A stretch of DNA of 43,856 nt from Omnitrophica bacterium GWA2_41_15 (lineage in GTDB: Bacteria; Omnitrophota; Gorgyraeia; Gygaellales; Profunditerraquicolaceae), in assembly GCA_919902445.1 (NCBI GenBank), contig CAKKQZ010000011.1, forward strand, positions 12,783 through 56,638, in the 5' to 3' direction. The notes under the pieces were generated by a model that saw only the letters and a list, made by a program, of their open reading frames with translations, had not been told where the DNA came from and did not search any database. Shown piece by piece: positions 1 to 7,698 of the stretch (within the stretch, counting starts at the first letter, position 1; each line of letters begins with the position of its first letter). The translations under genes were made by a program, and so were the position numbers.

Positions 1-75
1 CTCTCCTTCTACGCCCTCAACAGGAAAAGCGATGGTAGGGCTTCGAAGAGATTCGCTATGGTGATAGGTTTTTAA
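1..75 (+). CDS. C-terminal fragment of an unidentified protein
   Basis: The first 75 bases are open in frame 1 and end at a TAA at 73-75. They encode 24 residues, beginning LSFYALNRK and ending AMVIGF. The start lies outside the window. The tail is basic and then hydrophobic, which could be the end of a membrane protein, but the fragment is too short to assign. The stop is only 4 bases before a tRNA gene. That the frame is coding at all is inferred only from its being open to the window edge and stopping just before the tRNA. Confidence 0.4.
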   Translation, partial: LSFYALNRKSDGRASKRFAMVIGF

Positions 76-79
76 ATTA

Positions 80-151
80 GGGCCCATAGCTCAGCGGTAG
101 AGCAGGTGACTCATAATCACTTGGTCGGAGGTCCGAACCCTTCTGGGCCCA
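80..151 (+). tRNA. tRNA-Ile2 (anticodon CAT, lysidine-modified type)
   Basis: A full cloverleaf can be drawn: acceptor GGGCCCA (80-86) pairs with TGGGCCC (144-150), the D stem is GCTC/GAGC, the anticodon loop is CTCATAA, and a T arm is present. The CAT anticodon could mean Met or Ile2. The D-arm and anticodon-arm sequence (AGAGCAGGTGACTCATAATC) is very close to Escherichia coli tRNA-Ile2, and the acceptor stem pairs fully, unlike an initiator tRNA. Ile2 is therefore preferred. C34 would be converted to lysidine by TilS, whose gene is at 35390-36361. The 3' CCA is not encoded. Confidence 0.85.
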
Positions 152-208
152 GTTGAAATTTTTAATCGGATTGAGAGGCCATAGGCCCAGAGCCGATAAG
201 ATTCAAAG

Positions 209-285
209 GGGCGATTGGCTCAGTTGGTTAGAGCGCCACACTCACATTGTGGAGGTCAGAGGTTCAAGTCCTCTATCGCCCACCA
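209..285 (+). tRNA. tRNA-Val (anticodon CAC)
   Basis: Acceptor GGGCGAT (209-215) pairs with ATCGCCC (275-281). The anticodon stem CCACA/TGTGG encloses loop CTCACAT with anticodon CAC, which reads GTG. The T loop is GTTCAAG. Discriminator A and CCA (283-285) are encoded. The gene lies 58 bases after tRNA-Ile2 and directly precedes the zinc-ribbon protein gene. Confidence 0.96.
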
Positions 286-305
286 TTAAACCTAAGGAGA
301 TTGGT

Positions 306-1025
306 TTGACAGCTATTGACCTTAAAACACAGATAAGTAATTTAGTTAAGTTACAGACAATTGACAGCGAAATTTATTTCCTTAAGTATGAAAAGGAATC
401 TAAGCCTCGGGAAATAAAAACTATAGAGGCCTCTTTTGAAGAAAAAAAGAAGCATCTTTTAGAACTTGAAAAAAACCTGCTGGACCTACAAAAAGTGAGA
501 AAAGAGAAGGAATTAGAATTAGCCACAAAAGAAGAAAGCAACAAGAAATTGCAGGGCCAGCTCTATTCGCTTAAAACTAATAAGGAATACCAGCTAATGC
601 TGCAGCAGATTCAGTATGCAAAAGCAGACGCTTCAGTAATAGAAGATAATATCCTTCAGTTATTTGACCGGGCAGATAGGGGAAAAATAGAAATAGACCG
701 CGAAAAGCATCTCCTTCAAGAGGAAGAAAAATTATTCCTGGATCAAAAGAAGAAGGTTGAAGACAGGGTAAAAGATATCGATGACCGCCTTGCGCAGTTA
801 GAAGGTTTTAGAAAACAGGTGCTACCGGATATAGACTCTAAAATTCTTGTTCAGTACGAGAGAATATTGAAGAATAGGGATGGCTTAGCTATTGTTACGG
901 CAAGGGATAATTCCTGTCAGGGATGTAATATGTTTGTTCCGCCTCAAGTAATAAATCTGATTAAGATGTATGAACACCTGGTTACCTGCGAGATGTGTAA
1001 CAGGATACTTTACATCGAAGAATGA
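306..1025 (+). CDS. Coiled-coil protein with C-terminal C4 zinc ribbon (COG1579/DUF164-like)
   Basis: The 239-residue product starts at TTG 306, six bases after the Shine-Dalgarno AAGGAG (294-299). An upstream ATG at 153 would read through tRNA-Val and is rejected. The first ~175 residues are charged heptad-like helix (many K/E with spaced L/I). The C-terminus carries two CxxC pairs (CQGC and CEMC) separated by about 22 residues, a C4 zinc ribbon. This matches the widespread COG1579 family, often annotated as a putative nucleic-acid-binding zinc-ribbon protein; its exact role is unknown. It overlaps the next gene by 4 bases (ATGA), indicating translational coupling with the RNase H gene, a common pairing. 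Confidence 0.88.
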   Translation: MTAIDLKTQISNLVKLQTIDSEIYFLKYEKESKPREIKTIEASFEEKKKHLLELEKNLLDLQKVRKEKELELATKEESNKKLQGQLYSLKTNKEYQLMLQQIQYAKADASVIEDNILQLFDRADRGKIEIDREKHLLQEEEKLFLDQKKKVEDRVKDIDDRLAQLEGFRKQVLPDIDSKILVQYERILKNRDGLAIVTARDNSCQGCNMFVPPQVINLIKMYEHLVTCEMCNRILYIEE

Positions 1026-1450
1026 AAGAATTAGATATTTATATCGACGGAGCTTCTAAGGGTAATCCGGGCCCGAGCGGCATAGGTGTGGTTATCTGCC
1101 GCAACGGAGAAACAATTAAAAATTTTTCTAGTTTTATCGGTAATACTACAAACAATGTTGCTGAATACACCGCTTTAATTTACGGATTGGAAGAAGCGCT
1201 TATGTTAAAGGCGGAGAGCGTTAAAATAAATACCGATAGCCAGCTTCTTTACAGGCAACTAAAAAAACTTTATAAGGTAAAGAGCCCTAACATTATCGGC
1301 TTGTATAACCAGGCCGAGCGCTTGTTTTCTCACTTTAAGCAGGCAACTTTAAAGAATATTCCCAGAGAAGAGAACAAAGGCGCTGATAAATTGGCAACAA
1401 AGGCAGTAAAGGATCAGATTAAAAAAGATAAATCTTTGAAAATTGGGTAG
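1022..1450 (+). CDS. rnhA: Ribonuclease HI family protein
   Basis: This 142-residue protein hydrolyses the RNA strand of RNA-DNA hybrids. It begins with the RNase H core IYIDGASKGNPGPSGIG. The acidic residues expected at the active site are visible: D9, E48 in NNVAEYTAL, D72 in INTDSQ, and a late D in the GADKLAT segment. The length matches single-domain bacterial RNase HI proteins without the N-terminal hybrid-binding domain. The start overlaps the upstream zinc-ribbon gene by 4 bases. The stop codon (1448-1450) lies inside the first helix of the following RNase P RNA, so the two transcription units physically overlap. Confidence 0.93.
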   Translation: MKELDIYIDGASKGNPGPSGIGVVICRNGETIKNFSSFIGNTTNNVAEYTALIYGLEEALMLKAESVKINTDSQLLYRQLKKLYKVKSPNIIGLYNQAERLFSHFKQATLKNIPREENKGADKLATKAVKDQIKKDKSLKIG

Positions 1451-1872
1451 GTAGGAGGTGGTCGCCCCGCGCTTTCAGCGCGGGGAGGAAAGTCCGGGCT
1501 CCGGAGGACAGCGTAGCGGGTAACACCCGCCCTTCGATTATTATTCGAAGAGGATTATCCCGCCAAGCGATATTGAATTGCGGGCGGGATCCCGCCAGAG
1601 TTTTTAGATAGACTAGCGGGAGAGCCACAGAGACGAGCACTTATTTTAGGGACAGTCCCTCTATAGGTGGTGAAACGGGGCAATCTCTACGCGGAGCAAG
1701 GTGAAATAGGAGATGAGCCCACTTAGAGTGCGTTGGTGGGCAGGTGCTGGTCCGGCACGTTGAATCTCGGGTAAGCTGCTTGTCGCCGGCAGCAATGCCG
1801 GTACTTAGAGGAATGACCGCTTTAGATGCGCATACTCGCATCAAGACAAAACCCGGCTTATTCTACCTGCCC
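1445..1872 (+). ncRNA. rnpB: RNase P RNA (bacterial type A-like)
   Basis: This is the catalytic RNA that trims tRNA 5' leaders. The universally conserved block GAGGAAAGTCCGGGCTC lies near 1486-1502, and the matching 3' blocks (AGAGGAATGACCGC and GACAAAACCCGGCTTA) are near 1807-1860. The ends were set by helix P1: GGGTAGGTAG (1445-1454) pairs with CTACCTGCCC (1863-1872), including one G-U pair. The total of about 428 nt is longer than E. coli rnpB (377 nt). A hairpin at the P12 position (about 1637-1670) is capped by GGGACAGTCCC, the core of a repeat seen elsewhere in the window. The RNA overlaps the rnhA stop codon. Confidence 0.95.
1647..1662. repeat. GGGACAGTCCC palindrome in a variable helix of rnpB
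   Basis: GGGACAGTCCC (1649-1659) sits at the tip of what should be helix P12 of RNase P RNA (flanks CACTTA... and ...TAGGTG can pair). P12 is variable in length among bacteria, so an insertion there would be tolerated. The same core recurs in gatA, pdxJ and several spacers in this window. It could be coincidental hairpin sequence, since the core is only 11 bases. Confidence 0.5.
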
Positions 1873-1881
1873 CTATTTAAA

Positions 1882-1922
1882 ATTGTGTAATGTGTAAAGT
1901 TTTACATTACACATTACACAAT
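1882..1922. repeat. 15-bp perfect inverted repeat downstream of rnpB
   Basis: ATTGTGTAATGTGTA (1882-1896) is repeated inverted at 1908-1922 around an 11-base loop. No T-run follows, so it is not a classical intrinsic terminator, although it could still end or protect the rnpB transcript. A second weaker hairpin (CAAACC/GGTTTG within 1950-1980, nested in AGCAC/GTGCT) lies between it and the yebC ribosome-binding site. Confidence 0.75.
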
Positions 1923-2003
1923 AAACATAAAACAATCTTCATTTTTTAGCACCCAAACCTATCGGATGGTTTGGTGTAAGCTTGTGCTTAAGGAGGAGTA
2001 AAA

Positions 2004-2759
2004 ATGTCTGGTCATTCTAAGTGGAAGACGAATAAAGGTAAAAAAATGGAGGCTGACGCCAAAAAAGGAGCAACTTATACAAAAATTATTAAGGAGCTCA
2101 CTATCATTGCCAGAGAAGGAGGAGGTAATCCCGATACCAATCCGAGGCTGCGCGCAGTTATGCAAAAAGCAAAAGAAGCAAATATGCCTTCAGATAATGT
2201 AAAGATGGCAATAAAACGCGGTACTGGTGAAATCCCGGGTGTAGTTTATGAGACAGTCACATACGAGGCGTACGGCCCCGGAGGGGTTGCTATTCTAATC
2301 GAATGCCTTACTGATAATAAAAACCGCACCAGCGCAGAAATTCGTAATATCATGTCCAAGAAAGGCGGCAATTTTGCCGGAGCCGGCTCTGTAAGCTGGA
2401 TGTTTACCATGAAGGGTTATTTCCTCATTGAAAAATCCCAGGCAAAAGAGGATACGCTTATGGATATTGTACTTGATGCCGGTGCAGAAGATTTGAAATC
2501 CGATCAAAAGAATTATGAGATCTTTACAGCACCGCAGAACTTTGAAAAAGTAAAACAGGCCATTGCAGTCAAAGGGGTAAAGTGGCAGGATGCTGAAGTA
2601 ACGATGGTTCCTTCTTCAACTGTTAGGGTAACCGGCAACGAAGCAAAACAGGTATTGGCTCTGATAGATTCCTTGGAAGAGCATGACGATGTTCAGCAGG
2701 TTTATGCCAATTTTGATATACCCGATGAAATTCTGGAACAGGCAGCCTCTGCCGCTTAA
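2004..2759 (+). CDS. yebC: YebC/PmpR-family regulatory protein
   Basis: The 251-residue product has the family's signature start MSGHSKWKTNKGKK and the motifs RNIMSKKGGN and YEAYGPGGVAILIECLTDN. Family length is about 240-250 residues, so it is complete. The start follows a strong Shine-Dalgarno (AAGGAGGAG near 1990). YebC proteins bind DNA as regulators in some bacteria and have been linked to translation of proline-rich stretches in others; which applies here is unknown. It is followed 7 bases later by ruvC, the usual yebC-ruvC-ruvA order. Confidence 0.95.
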   Translation: MSGHSKWKTNKGKKMEADAKKGATYTKIIKELTIIAREGGGNPDTNPRLRAVMQKAKEANMPSDNVKMAIKRGTGEIPGVVYETVTYEAYGPGGVAILIECLTDNKNRTSAEIRNIMSKKGGNFAGAGSVSWMFTMKGYFLIEKSQAKEDTLMDIVLDAGAEDLKSDQKNYEIFTAPQNFEKVKQAIAVKGVKWQDAEVTMVPSSTVRVTGNEAKQVLALIDSLEEHDDVQQVYANFDIPDEILEQAASAA

Positions 2760-2766
2760 ATAAAAG

Positions 2767-3249
2767 ATGAGGATTTTAGGGATTGACCCTGCTTTAACTG
2801 TCACAGGATACGGAGCCATTGATGCTAAAAAGAATAACATAACCCTGATAGAAGCAGGTATTATCAGCACTCATCCTAAAGAAGCATTGCCTAAGCGCCT
2901 CGATAAAATATACCGGGGAGTGAAAAAGTTGATATCCGATATGAAACCTGATGTAATGGTGCTGGAAAAACTTTACGTACATTACCGCCATCCTACAACC
3001 GCGTATATTTTAGGCCAGGCGCGGGGAGTAATATGCCTTGCCTGCGCAACAGAGAATATTGCCCTGGTTGAATATTCGGCAACAAGGGTCAAGAAGGCGA
3101 TAGTCGGCAAGGGGCTTGCTTCTAAAAGCCAAGTACAGAGAATGGTCGCTAGCATATTAAACCTTAATTGCCTGCCAAAATATAATGATGTTACAGATGC
3201 ATTGGCCTTAGCCATTGCACACAGTTTTATGACGAGGCCGGTATTATGA
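2767..3249 (+). CDS. ruvC: Crossover junction endodeoxyribonuclease RuvC
   Basis: RuvC cuts Holliday junctions during recombination repair. The 160-residue protein shows the RNase-H-like fold motifs: D7 in ILGIDPAL, E in VLEKLYVHY, and the C-terminal acidic pair in DVTDALALA. The length is typical. It overlaps ruvA by 4 bases, so the two are probably translated together. RuvB, the motor ATPase, is not encoded downstream of ruvA here and must lie elsewhere. Confidence 0.95.
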   Translation: MRILGIDPALTVTGYGAIDAKKNNITLIEAGIISTHPKEALPKRLDKIYRGVKKLISDMKPDVMVLEKLYVHYRHPTTAYILGQARGVICLACATENIALVEYSATRVKKAIVGKGLASKSQVQRMVASILNLNCLPKYNDVTDALALAIAHSFMTRPVL

Positions 3250-3872
3250 TTTCAAGAATTACTGGTAAAGTTATAGAAAAAGGCGCAAGGTATTTAATAC
3301 TGGATATCGGGAATATCTGCTATGAGGTGCTAATACCGCAGGCAGTAATGCAAAGGATGGATGAAAGTATAGACGGTAATGGTAAGGTGAGCCTGGTCAC
3401 TTTTCATTATCATCAACTTGAGCCGGCAAAAAGTATTCCGGTATTAATCGGATTTTTAAATGAGATTGAAAGAGATTTTTTTGAGATTTTTATTACCGTA
3501 TCAGGCATAGGCCCGAAGGCAGCGCTTAAGGCGCTTAATAAGCCCATATCGCAGATTGCACAAGCGATAGACGAGGGGGACTTGAGTTTTTTAAAGTCTC
3601 TTCCAGGAATAGGGGAGCAGAGGGCAAAAGAAATCATCGCCAAGCTTCAAAATAAAGTTGGAAGGTTCGGGCTCATACAGGATGGCAAGGCAAAAGAGGC
3701 AGCTACAAAAACAAAAGACATCGCTGAAGAGGCCCTTGCTGTCTTGATGCAGCTTGAGTATAAAAAGCCGGAAGCTTCGGTAATGATAAAATCAGCGTTG
3801 GAAAATTCTCCTGAAATGCAAACTACGGAAGAGCTGCTAAATATGGTCTATAAACAAAGGAAAATAAAATAG
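3246..3872 (+). CDS. ruvA: Holliday junction branch-migration protein RuvA
   Basis: The 208-residue protein forms the junction-binding tetramer that loads RuvB. Visible regions are the N-terminal OB fold (MISRITGKVIEKG), the middle double helix-hairpin-helix (SGIGPKAALKAL, then LPGIGEQRAKEIIAKL), and a C-terminal three-helix domain that contacts RuvB (residues ~160-208). The start overlaps the ruvC stop. The next gene is scpB, 1 base away, so recombination and chromosome-segregation genes share a transcript. Confidence 0.95.
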   Translation: MISRITGKVIEKGARYLILDIGNICYEVLIPQAVMQRMDESIDGNGKVSLVTFHYHQLEPAKSIPVLIGFLNEIERDFFEIFITVSGIGPKAALKALNKPISQIAQAIDEGDLSFLKSLPGIGEQRAKEIIAKLQNKVGRFGLIQDGKAKEAATKTKDIAEEALAVLMQLEYKKPEASVMIKSALENSPEMQTTEELLNMVYKQRKIK

Positions 3873-3873
3873 C

Positions 3874-4506
3874 ATGCCTCAGGATAATATTACATCAGCT
3901 GTAGAGGCCTTACTTTTTGCCAGCGAAAAACCTTTAACCATTGAACAGGCAAGAGGGTGCCTTGATAATCTGGATCCGGTTATGCTGCGCAGGGTAATAG
4001 AGGATTTGCAATCCGAATATGAGCAGTCGAACAAGGGGATGCGCATTATTGAAGTAGCCGGAGGTTTTCAGATGATAACCGCTCCTAACTTTGCTCCTTT
4101 CCTGAAAAAATTATTTAAAGCCCGGCATGTAGAAAGATTATCAAAGCCGGCATTGGAAAGCTTAGCAATTATTGCTTATAAGCAGCCTTTGACAAAGCTT
4201 GAAATAGAGTCGCTTAGGAATGTAAACGTGGATGGTGTTATAAAAAGCCTCCTTGATAAGAATCTTATCCGTATTTGCGGGAGGAAAAAAGTAGTGGGAA
4301 GGCCTTTTGTTTTTGGCACGACTAAACAATTCCTGGAATACTTCGGCCTAAAATCTTTAAACGACCTCCCTAAAATGGAAGAGTTTTCAAATATGCTGAA
4401 TAAAAACATAAGAAAAGACCCTGAGAAAGATATTGAGCCGATAGCAGACCCTGCCCTTCTTTTAAGAATAACGGGCGGGGAGAATATAGGAAAGGAGGGG
4501 CGCTAG
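3874..4506 (+). CDS. scpB: Segregation and condensation protein B
   Basis: ScpB is the winged-helix (kleisin-associated) subunit of the SMC-ScpAB condensin that compacts and separates chromosomes. The 210-residue protein has the family's N-terminal AVEALLFASEKPLT and the second winged helix with SLAIIAYKQPLTKLEIESLRNVNVDG and GRPFVFGTT. It sits between ruvA and pheA with almost no spacing. ScpA, normally immediately upstream, is absent from this window. Confidence 0.94.
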   Translation: MPQDNITSAVEALLFASEKPLTIEQARGCLDNLDPVMLRRVIEDLQSEYEQSNKGMRIIEVAGGFQMITAPNFAPFLKKLFKARHVERLSKPALESLAIIAYKQPLTKLEIESLRNVNVDGVIKSLLDKNLIRICGRKKVVGRPFVFGTTKQFLEYFGLKSLNDLPKMEEFSNMLNKNIRKDPEKDIEPIADPALLLRITGGENIGKEGR

Positions 4507-5562
4507 ATGAACTTAAAAACACTGCGTAAGAAAATCGACAGTATTGATAAGAGAATAATCCAACTGCTTAATATGCGCGCTAAGATTACGGTGGATATTG
4601 CAAAAATAAAGCAAAAAAGCGGAAGTAGTATATATTCTCCGGATCGGGAAAGGGAGGTCTTAAGCAAGATAAAAGCATTAAGCAAGGGGCCGTTGGGTGA
4701 AAGTGCTCTTGATGCAATATACAGGGAAATAATGTCCTCAAGCCTTGCGCTTGAAAAACCTTTAAAAATCGTTTACCTTGGCCCGGAGGCGTCATTCACC
4801 CATTTAGCAAGCTTAAAAAGATTCGGTTCTCAGGTTGCATATGTTGCGGCGAATAGCATTACGGATGTTTTCGAGGACGTGGAAAGAGGAGCTGCTGATT
4901 ATGGCGTTGTTCCTATTGAAAATTCCATAGAAGGAATAGTATCGCATACTTTAGATATGTTTGTGGATTCTGATTTAAAAATTTGCGCTCAAATAGTTTT
5001 GGATGTATCGCATAATCTTTTAGCAAAATGCTCCAAAGAAAAAATCAGGCGCTTATATTCTAATCCGCAGGTATTCGGACAGTGCAGGATTTGGCTGCAG
5101 GAGAATTTACCCGCCTTAGAGCTTATTGAAGTATCCAGCACAACGCGCGCAGCGCAGATAGCAGCAAAAGAAAAATATAGCGCATGCATAGCATCTTCCT
5201 TAGCGGCTAAGGTCTATAATTTAAGGGTCGTAGCATCCGATATCGAAGATTCACCGCATAATATCACGCGTTTTTTTATAATCGGAAAAACAGACGTTAA
5301 AGAAACTAATCACGACAAAACCGCCGCCCTTTTTTCCATAAAAGACAGGGTTGGGGCTTTGCATGATATGCTCTTGCCTTTCAAGAAATACAAGATTAAT
5401 CTTACAAAGATAGAATCCCGCCCTTCTAAAAAAAAGGCGTGGGATTATTATTTCTTTGTTGATTTAGAAGGCCACAGGGATAACCCTAAAGTAAAAAAGG
5501 CACTTTTGGAACTAGAGAATAAGTGTACTTTCTTAAAAGTCCTGGGTTCATATCCCGTGTGA
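4507..5562 (+). CDS. pheA: Bifunctional chorismate mutase / prephenate dehydratase (P-protein)
   Basis: This enzyme converts chorismate to prephenate and then to phenylpyruvate for phenylalanine synthesis. Three domains are visible in 351 residues: an AroQ-type chorismate mutase helix bundle (residues ~1-80, LRKKIDSIDKRIIQLLNMRA), a prephenate dehydratase domain (~88-265, with YLGPEASFTH, VPIENSIEG and the catalytic region TTRAAQIA / NITRFFIIGK), and a C-terminal ACT domain (~272-350, with the Phe-binding GALHDML and IESRPSK motifs). The ACT motifs predict feedback inhibition by phenylalanine. It starts directly at the scpB stop and heads the aromatic operon. Confidence 0.95.
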   Translation: MNLKTLRKKIDSIDKRIIQLLNMRAKITVDIAKIKQKSGSSIYSPDREREVLSKIKALSKGPLGESALDAIYREIMSSSLALEKPLKIVYLGPEASFTHLASLKRFGSQVAYVAANSITDVFEDVERGAADYGVVPIENSIEGIVSHTLDMFVDSDLKICAQIVLDVSHNLLAKCSKEKIRRLYSNPQVFGQCRIWLQENLPALELIEVSSTTRAAQIAAKEKYSACIASSLAAKVYNLRVVASDIEDSPHNITRFFIIGKTDVKETNHDKTAALFSIKDRVGALHDMLLPFKKYKINLTKIESRPSKKKAWDYYFFVDLEGHRDNPKVKKALLELENKCTFLKVLGSYPV

Positions 5563-5581
5563 GAATAATTACTTTTTTACC

Positions 5582-6682
5582 ATGAAAGAATTAGTAAGAA
5601 AAAATATTTTAAATCTGTCCCCTTATATTGCGGGAAAGCCAATAGAGGAGACAAAAAGGCAGTTTGGTTTAAAAGAAGTTATAAAATTAGCCTCTAATGA
5701 GAATCCTTTGGGCCCGTCTCCTAAGGCACTAGGCGCTATCAAGAAAAGCCTTTTAGGCATCAACCGTTATCCGGACAGCCAGGGGTTTTATTTAAAAAGA
5801 AAGCTTGCCAAGAGTTTAGGTATTGAGCCGGATAATCTTGTGCTGGGAAACGGTTCTGATGAGCTTATTGATGTCATCATCAAGACATTTGTGGAAGAGG
5901 ATGAAAATATTATCACGGCGGACGTTACATTCCTGGAATATGAGATTATAGCCGGAACAAACGGCCGCAGAGTCATTAAAACCCCTTTAAAATATTTTAA
6001 ATACGATTTGGAATCCATCAAGGGTAAAATCGATAAAAAAACAAAAATTATTTTTGTTTCTAACCCTAATAATCCGACCGGTACCTATGTTACAAAATAT
6101 GAGGTTGAAGAGCTTCTGGGAGGTTTACCGGATAATATTCTGTTGGTTTTAGATGAGGCGTACAATACCTTTATCGACGTTGATGATTTTCCTAATAGCT
6201 TAAAGTATTTTAAGAATAAAAACGTAATTGTATTAAACACCTTTTCGAAGGCATACGGCCTTGCGGGATTAAGGATAGGTTACGCAATAGCAAGGCGGGA
6301 ATTGACAACATATATGGAAAGGGTAAGGCAGCCCTTTAATGTAAACTTATTAGCGCAGGCAGCCGCAGCCGCTGCTTTGGATGATAAAGAATTCCTGCGT
6401 AGGACCAGAAAACTTGTCCTTGAAGGTAAAAATTACCTCTATGACGGGCTGACAGGATTAGGCCTTGCCTATGTGCCAAGCGCAGCAAATTTTATCCTTA
6501 TTGATGCCGGGAGAGATGGCGTAGAACTATTTAAAGAGATGCTTAAATTCGGAGTGATTGTGCGCGACATGAAACAATACGGCTTGAATAATTTCATCCG
6601 CGTTACCATAGGGACAAAAAAAGAAAACGCAAGATTCCTAAAAGTATTGAGGAAAGTTCTTTCTGGAGGTAAAAATCGATGA
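5582..6682 (+). CDS. hisC: Histidinol-phosphate / aromatic aminotransferase (HisC family)
   Basis: This 366-residue fold-type I PLP enzyme has the HisC signatures LASNENPLGPSP, NPNNPTGT, the PLP aspartate in LDEAYNTF, and the PLP-binding lysine in NTFSKAYGLAGLRIGY. HisC-family enzymes act on histidinol phosphate but many also transaminate aromatic keto acids. Its place between pheA and aroF, with no other his genes nearby, suggests a role in phenylalanine/tyrosine formation; this is inference from context. It overlaps aroF by 4 bases. Confidence 0.9.
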   Translation: MKELVRKNILNLSPYIAGKPIEETKRQFGLKEVIKLASNENPLGPSPKALGAIKKSLLGINRYPDSQGFYLKRKLAKSLGIEPDNLVLGNGSDELIDVIIKTFVEEDENIITADVTFLEYEIIAGTNGRRVIKTPLKYFKYDLESIKGKIDKKTKIIFVSNPNNPTGTYVTKYEVEELLGGLPDNILLVLDEAYNTFIDVDDFPNSLKYFKNKNVIVLNTFSKAYGLAGLRIGYAIARRELTTYMERVRQPFNVNLLAQAAAAAALDDKEFLRRTRKLVLEGKNYLYDGLTGLGLAYVPSAANFILIDAGRDGVELFKEMLKFGVIVRDMKQYGLNNFIRVTIGTKKENARFLKVLRKVLSGGKNR

Positions 6683-7695
6683 TTATTGTTTTAAGGCCGG
6701 ATGCGACTGAAGAGCAGATAAGTCATGTTATAGACAGGGTTAAGAAGTTAGGGTTGACTCCCCATGTATCAAAAGGAACCGAACGCACCATTATCGGCGT
6801 AATTGGCCCGGAAGACATCCTTAGAGTAACTCCTTTAGAAGTTTTTCCGGGAGTTGAAAAGGTTATGGCTGTCCTTGCTCCTTATAAACTTGTTTCGCGG
6901 GAGTTTAGGAAAGAGCCTTCTGTCATAGATTTAGGTAAGGGCGTAAAAATAGGGGGGGGAAAAATAGTTGTAATGGCCGGCCCTTGCGCGATTGAGAATC
7001 TCGAGACATTATTTGAAGTTGCCAAGGAGGTAAAAAAGGCGGGAGCAACGGTGCTACGCGGGGGGGCATTCAAACCGCGCACCTCTCCATATGCTTTTCA
7101 GGGCTTAGGAGAAGAGGGCTTAAAATATTTAAAGAAAGTTGGGGATGATTTGGGGCTGGTGACTATTACAGAAGTAATGGATCCACGCGATGTCGGCCTT
7201 GTTGTTGAGTATGCCGATGTTTTGCAGATAGGCGCTCGCAATATGCAGAATTTTAATCTTTTAAAAGAAGTCGGCATTACAAAAAAACCCGTTCTTTTAA
7301 AGCGCGGGTTATCTTCGACCATAAAAGAATTGCTTATGTCAGCCGAATACATTTTAGCAGGCGGCAATTTTAATGTAATTTTATGCGAGCGGGGGATTAG
7401 GACTTTTGAGGATTTTACTCGAAACACCCTTGATATAAGCGCGGTTCCGGCAGTAAAACAGCTTTCGCATCTGCCGATAATTGTTGATCCATCCCATGCA
7501 GCCGGAAAATGGGGTTTGGTCGCCCCGCTTGCAAAAGCAGCGGTAGCAGTCGGAGCTGATGGGTTGATTATCGAAGTGCATAGCCATCCTGAAGACGCTG
7601 TTTCGGACGGAGCCCAGTCGCTTATACCTTCTAATTTTTCTAATTTGATGCAGGAGTTAAAGGCATTGGCAAAAGCCGCAGGAAGAGAGATTTAA
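6679..7695 (+). CDS. aroF: 3-deoxy-7-phosphoheptulonate synthase (DAHP synthase, type I-beta)
   Basis: The first enzyme of the shikimate pathway condenses PEP and erythrose 4-phosphate. The 338-residue protein has an N-terminal ferredoxin-like domain (residues ~1-70, MIIVLRPDATEEQ) typical of the Thermotoga-type enzymes and used for feedback control by Tyr/Phe. The TIM barrel follows, with the motifs VMAGPCAIEN, LRGGAFKPRTSPYAFQGLG, QIGARNMQNF, LKRGLSSTIKE and VDPSHAAGKW. It sits inside the pheA-hisC-aroF-tyrA operon with overlapping or near-overlapping ends. Confidence 0.96.
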   Translation: MIIVLRPDATEEQISHVIDRVKKLGLTPHVSKGTERTIIGVIGPEDILRVTPLEVFPGVEKVMAVLAPYKLVSREFRKEPSVIDLGKGVKIGGGKIVVMAGPCAIENLETLFEVAKEVKKAGATVLRGGAFKPRTSPYAFQGLGEEGLKYLKKVGDDLGLVTITEVMDPRDVGLVVEYADVLQIGARNMQNFNLLKEVGITKKPVLLKRGLSSTIKELLMSAEYILAGGNFNVILCERGIRTFEDFTRNTLDISAVPAVKQLSHLPIIVDPSHAAGKWGLVAPLAKAAVAVGADGLIIEVHSHPEDAVSDGAQSLIPSNFSNLMQELKALAKAAGREI

Positions 7696-7698
7696 CTT

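Noticed and set aside
80-151. Initiator tRNA-Met
   Set aside because: The first acceptor pair is formed and the anticodon stem lacks the three G-C pairs of initiators; the arms match tRNA-Ile2.
153-305. Long N-terminal extension of the zinc-ribbon protein frame back to ATG 153
   Set aside because: The extension is a translation of tRNA-Val (209-285). A Shine-Dalgarno (294-299) and TTG start at 306 give the normal family N-terminus.
1419-1844. Two - strand open frames
   Set aside because: They lie antisense to RNase P RNA and have no family features or ribosome-binding sites.
1882-1922. Intrinsic terminator of rnpB
   Set aside because: The stem is AT-rich and no run of T follows, so only an inverted repeat is reported.
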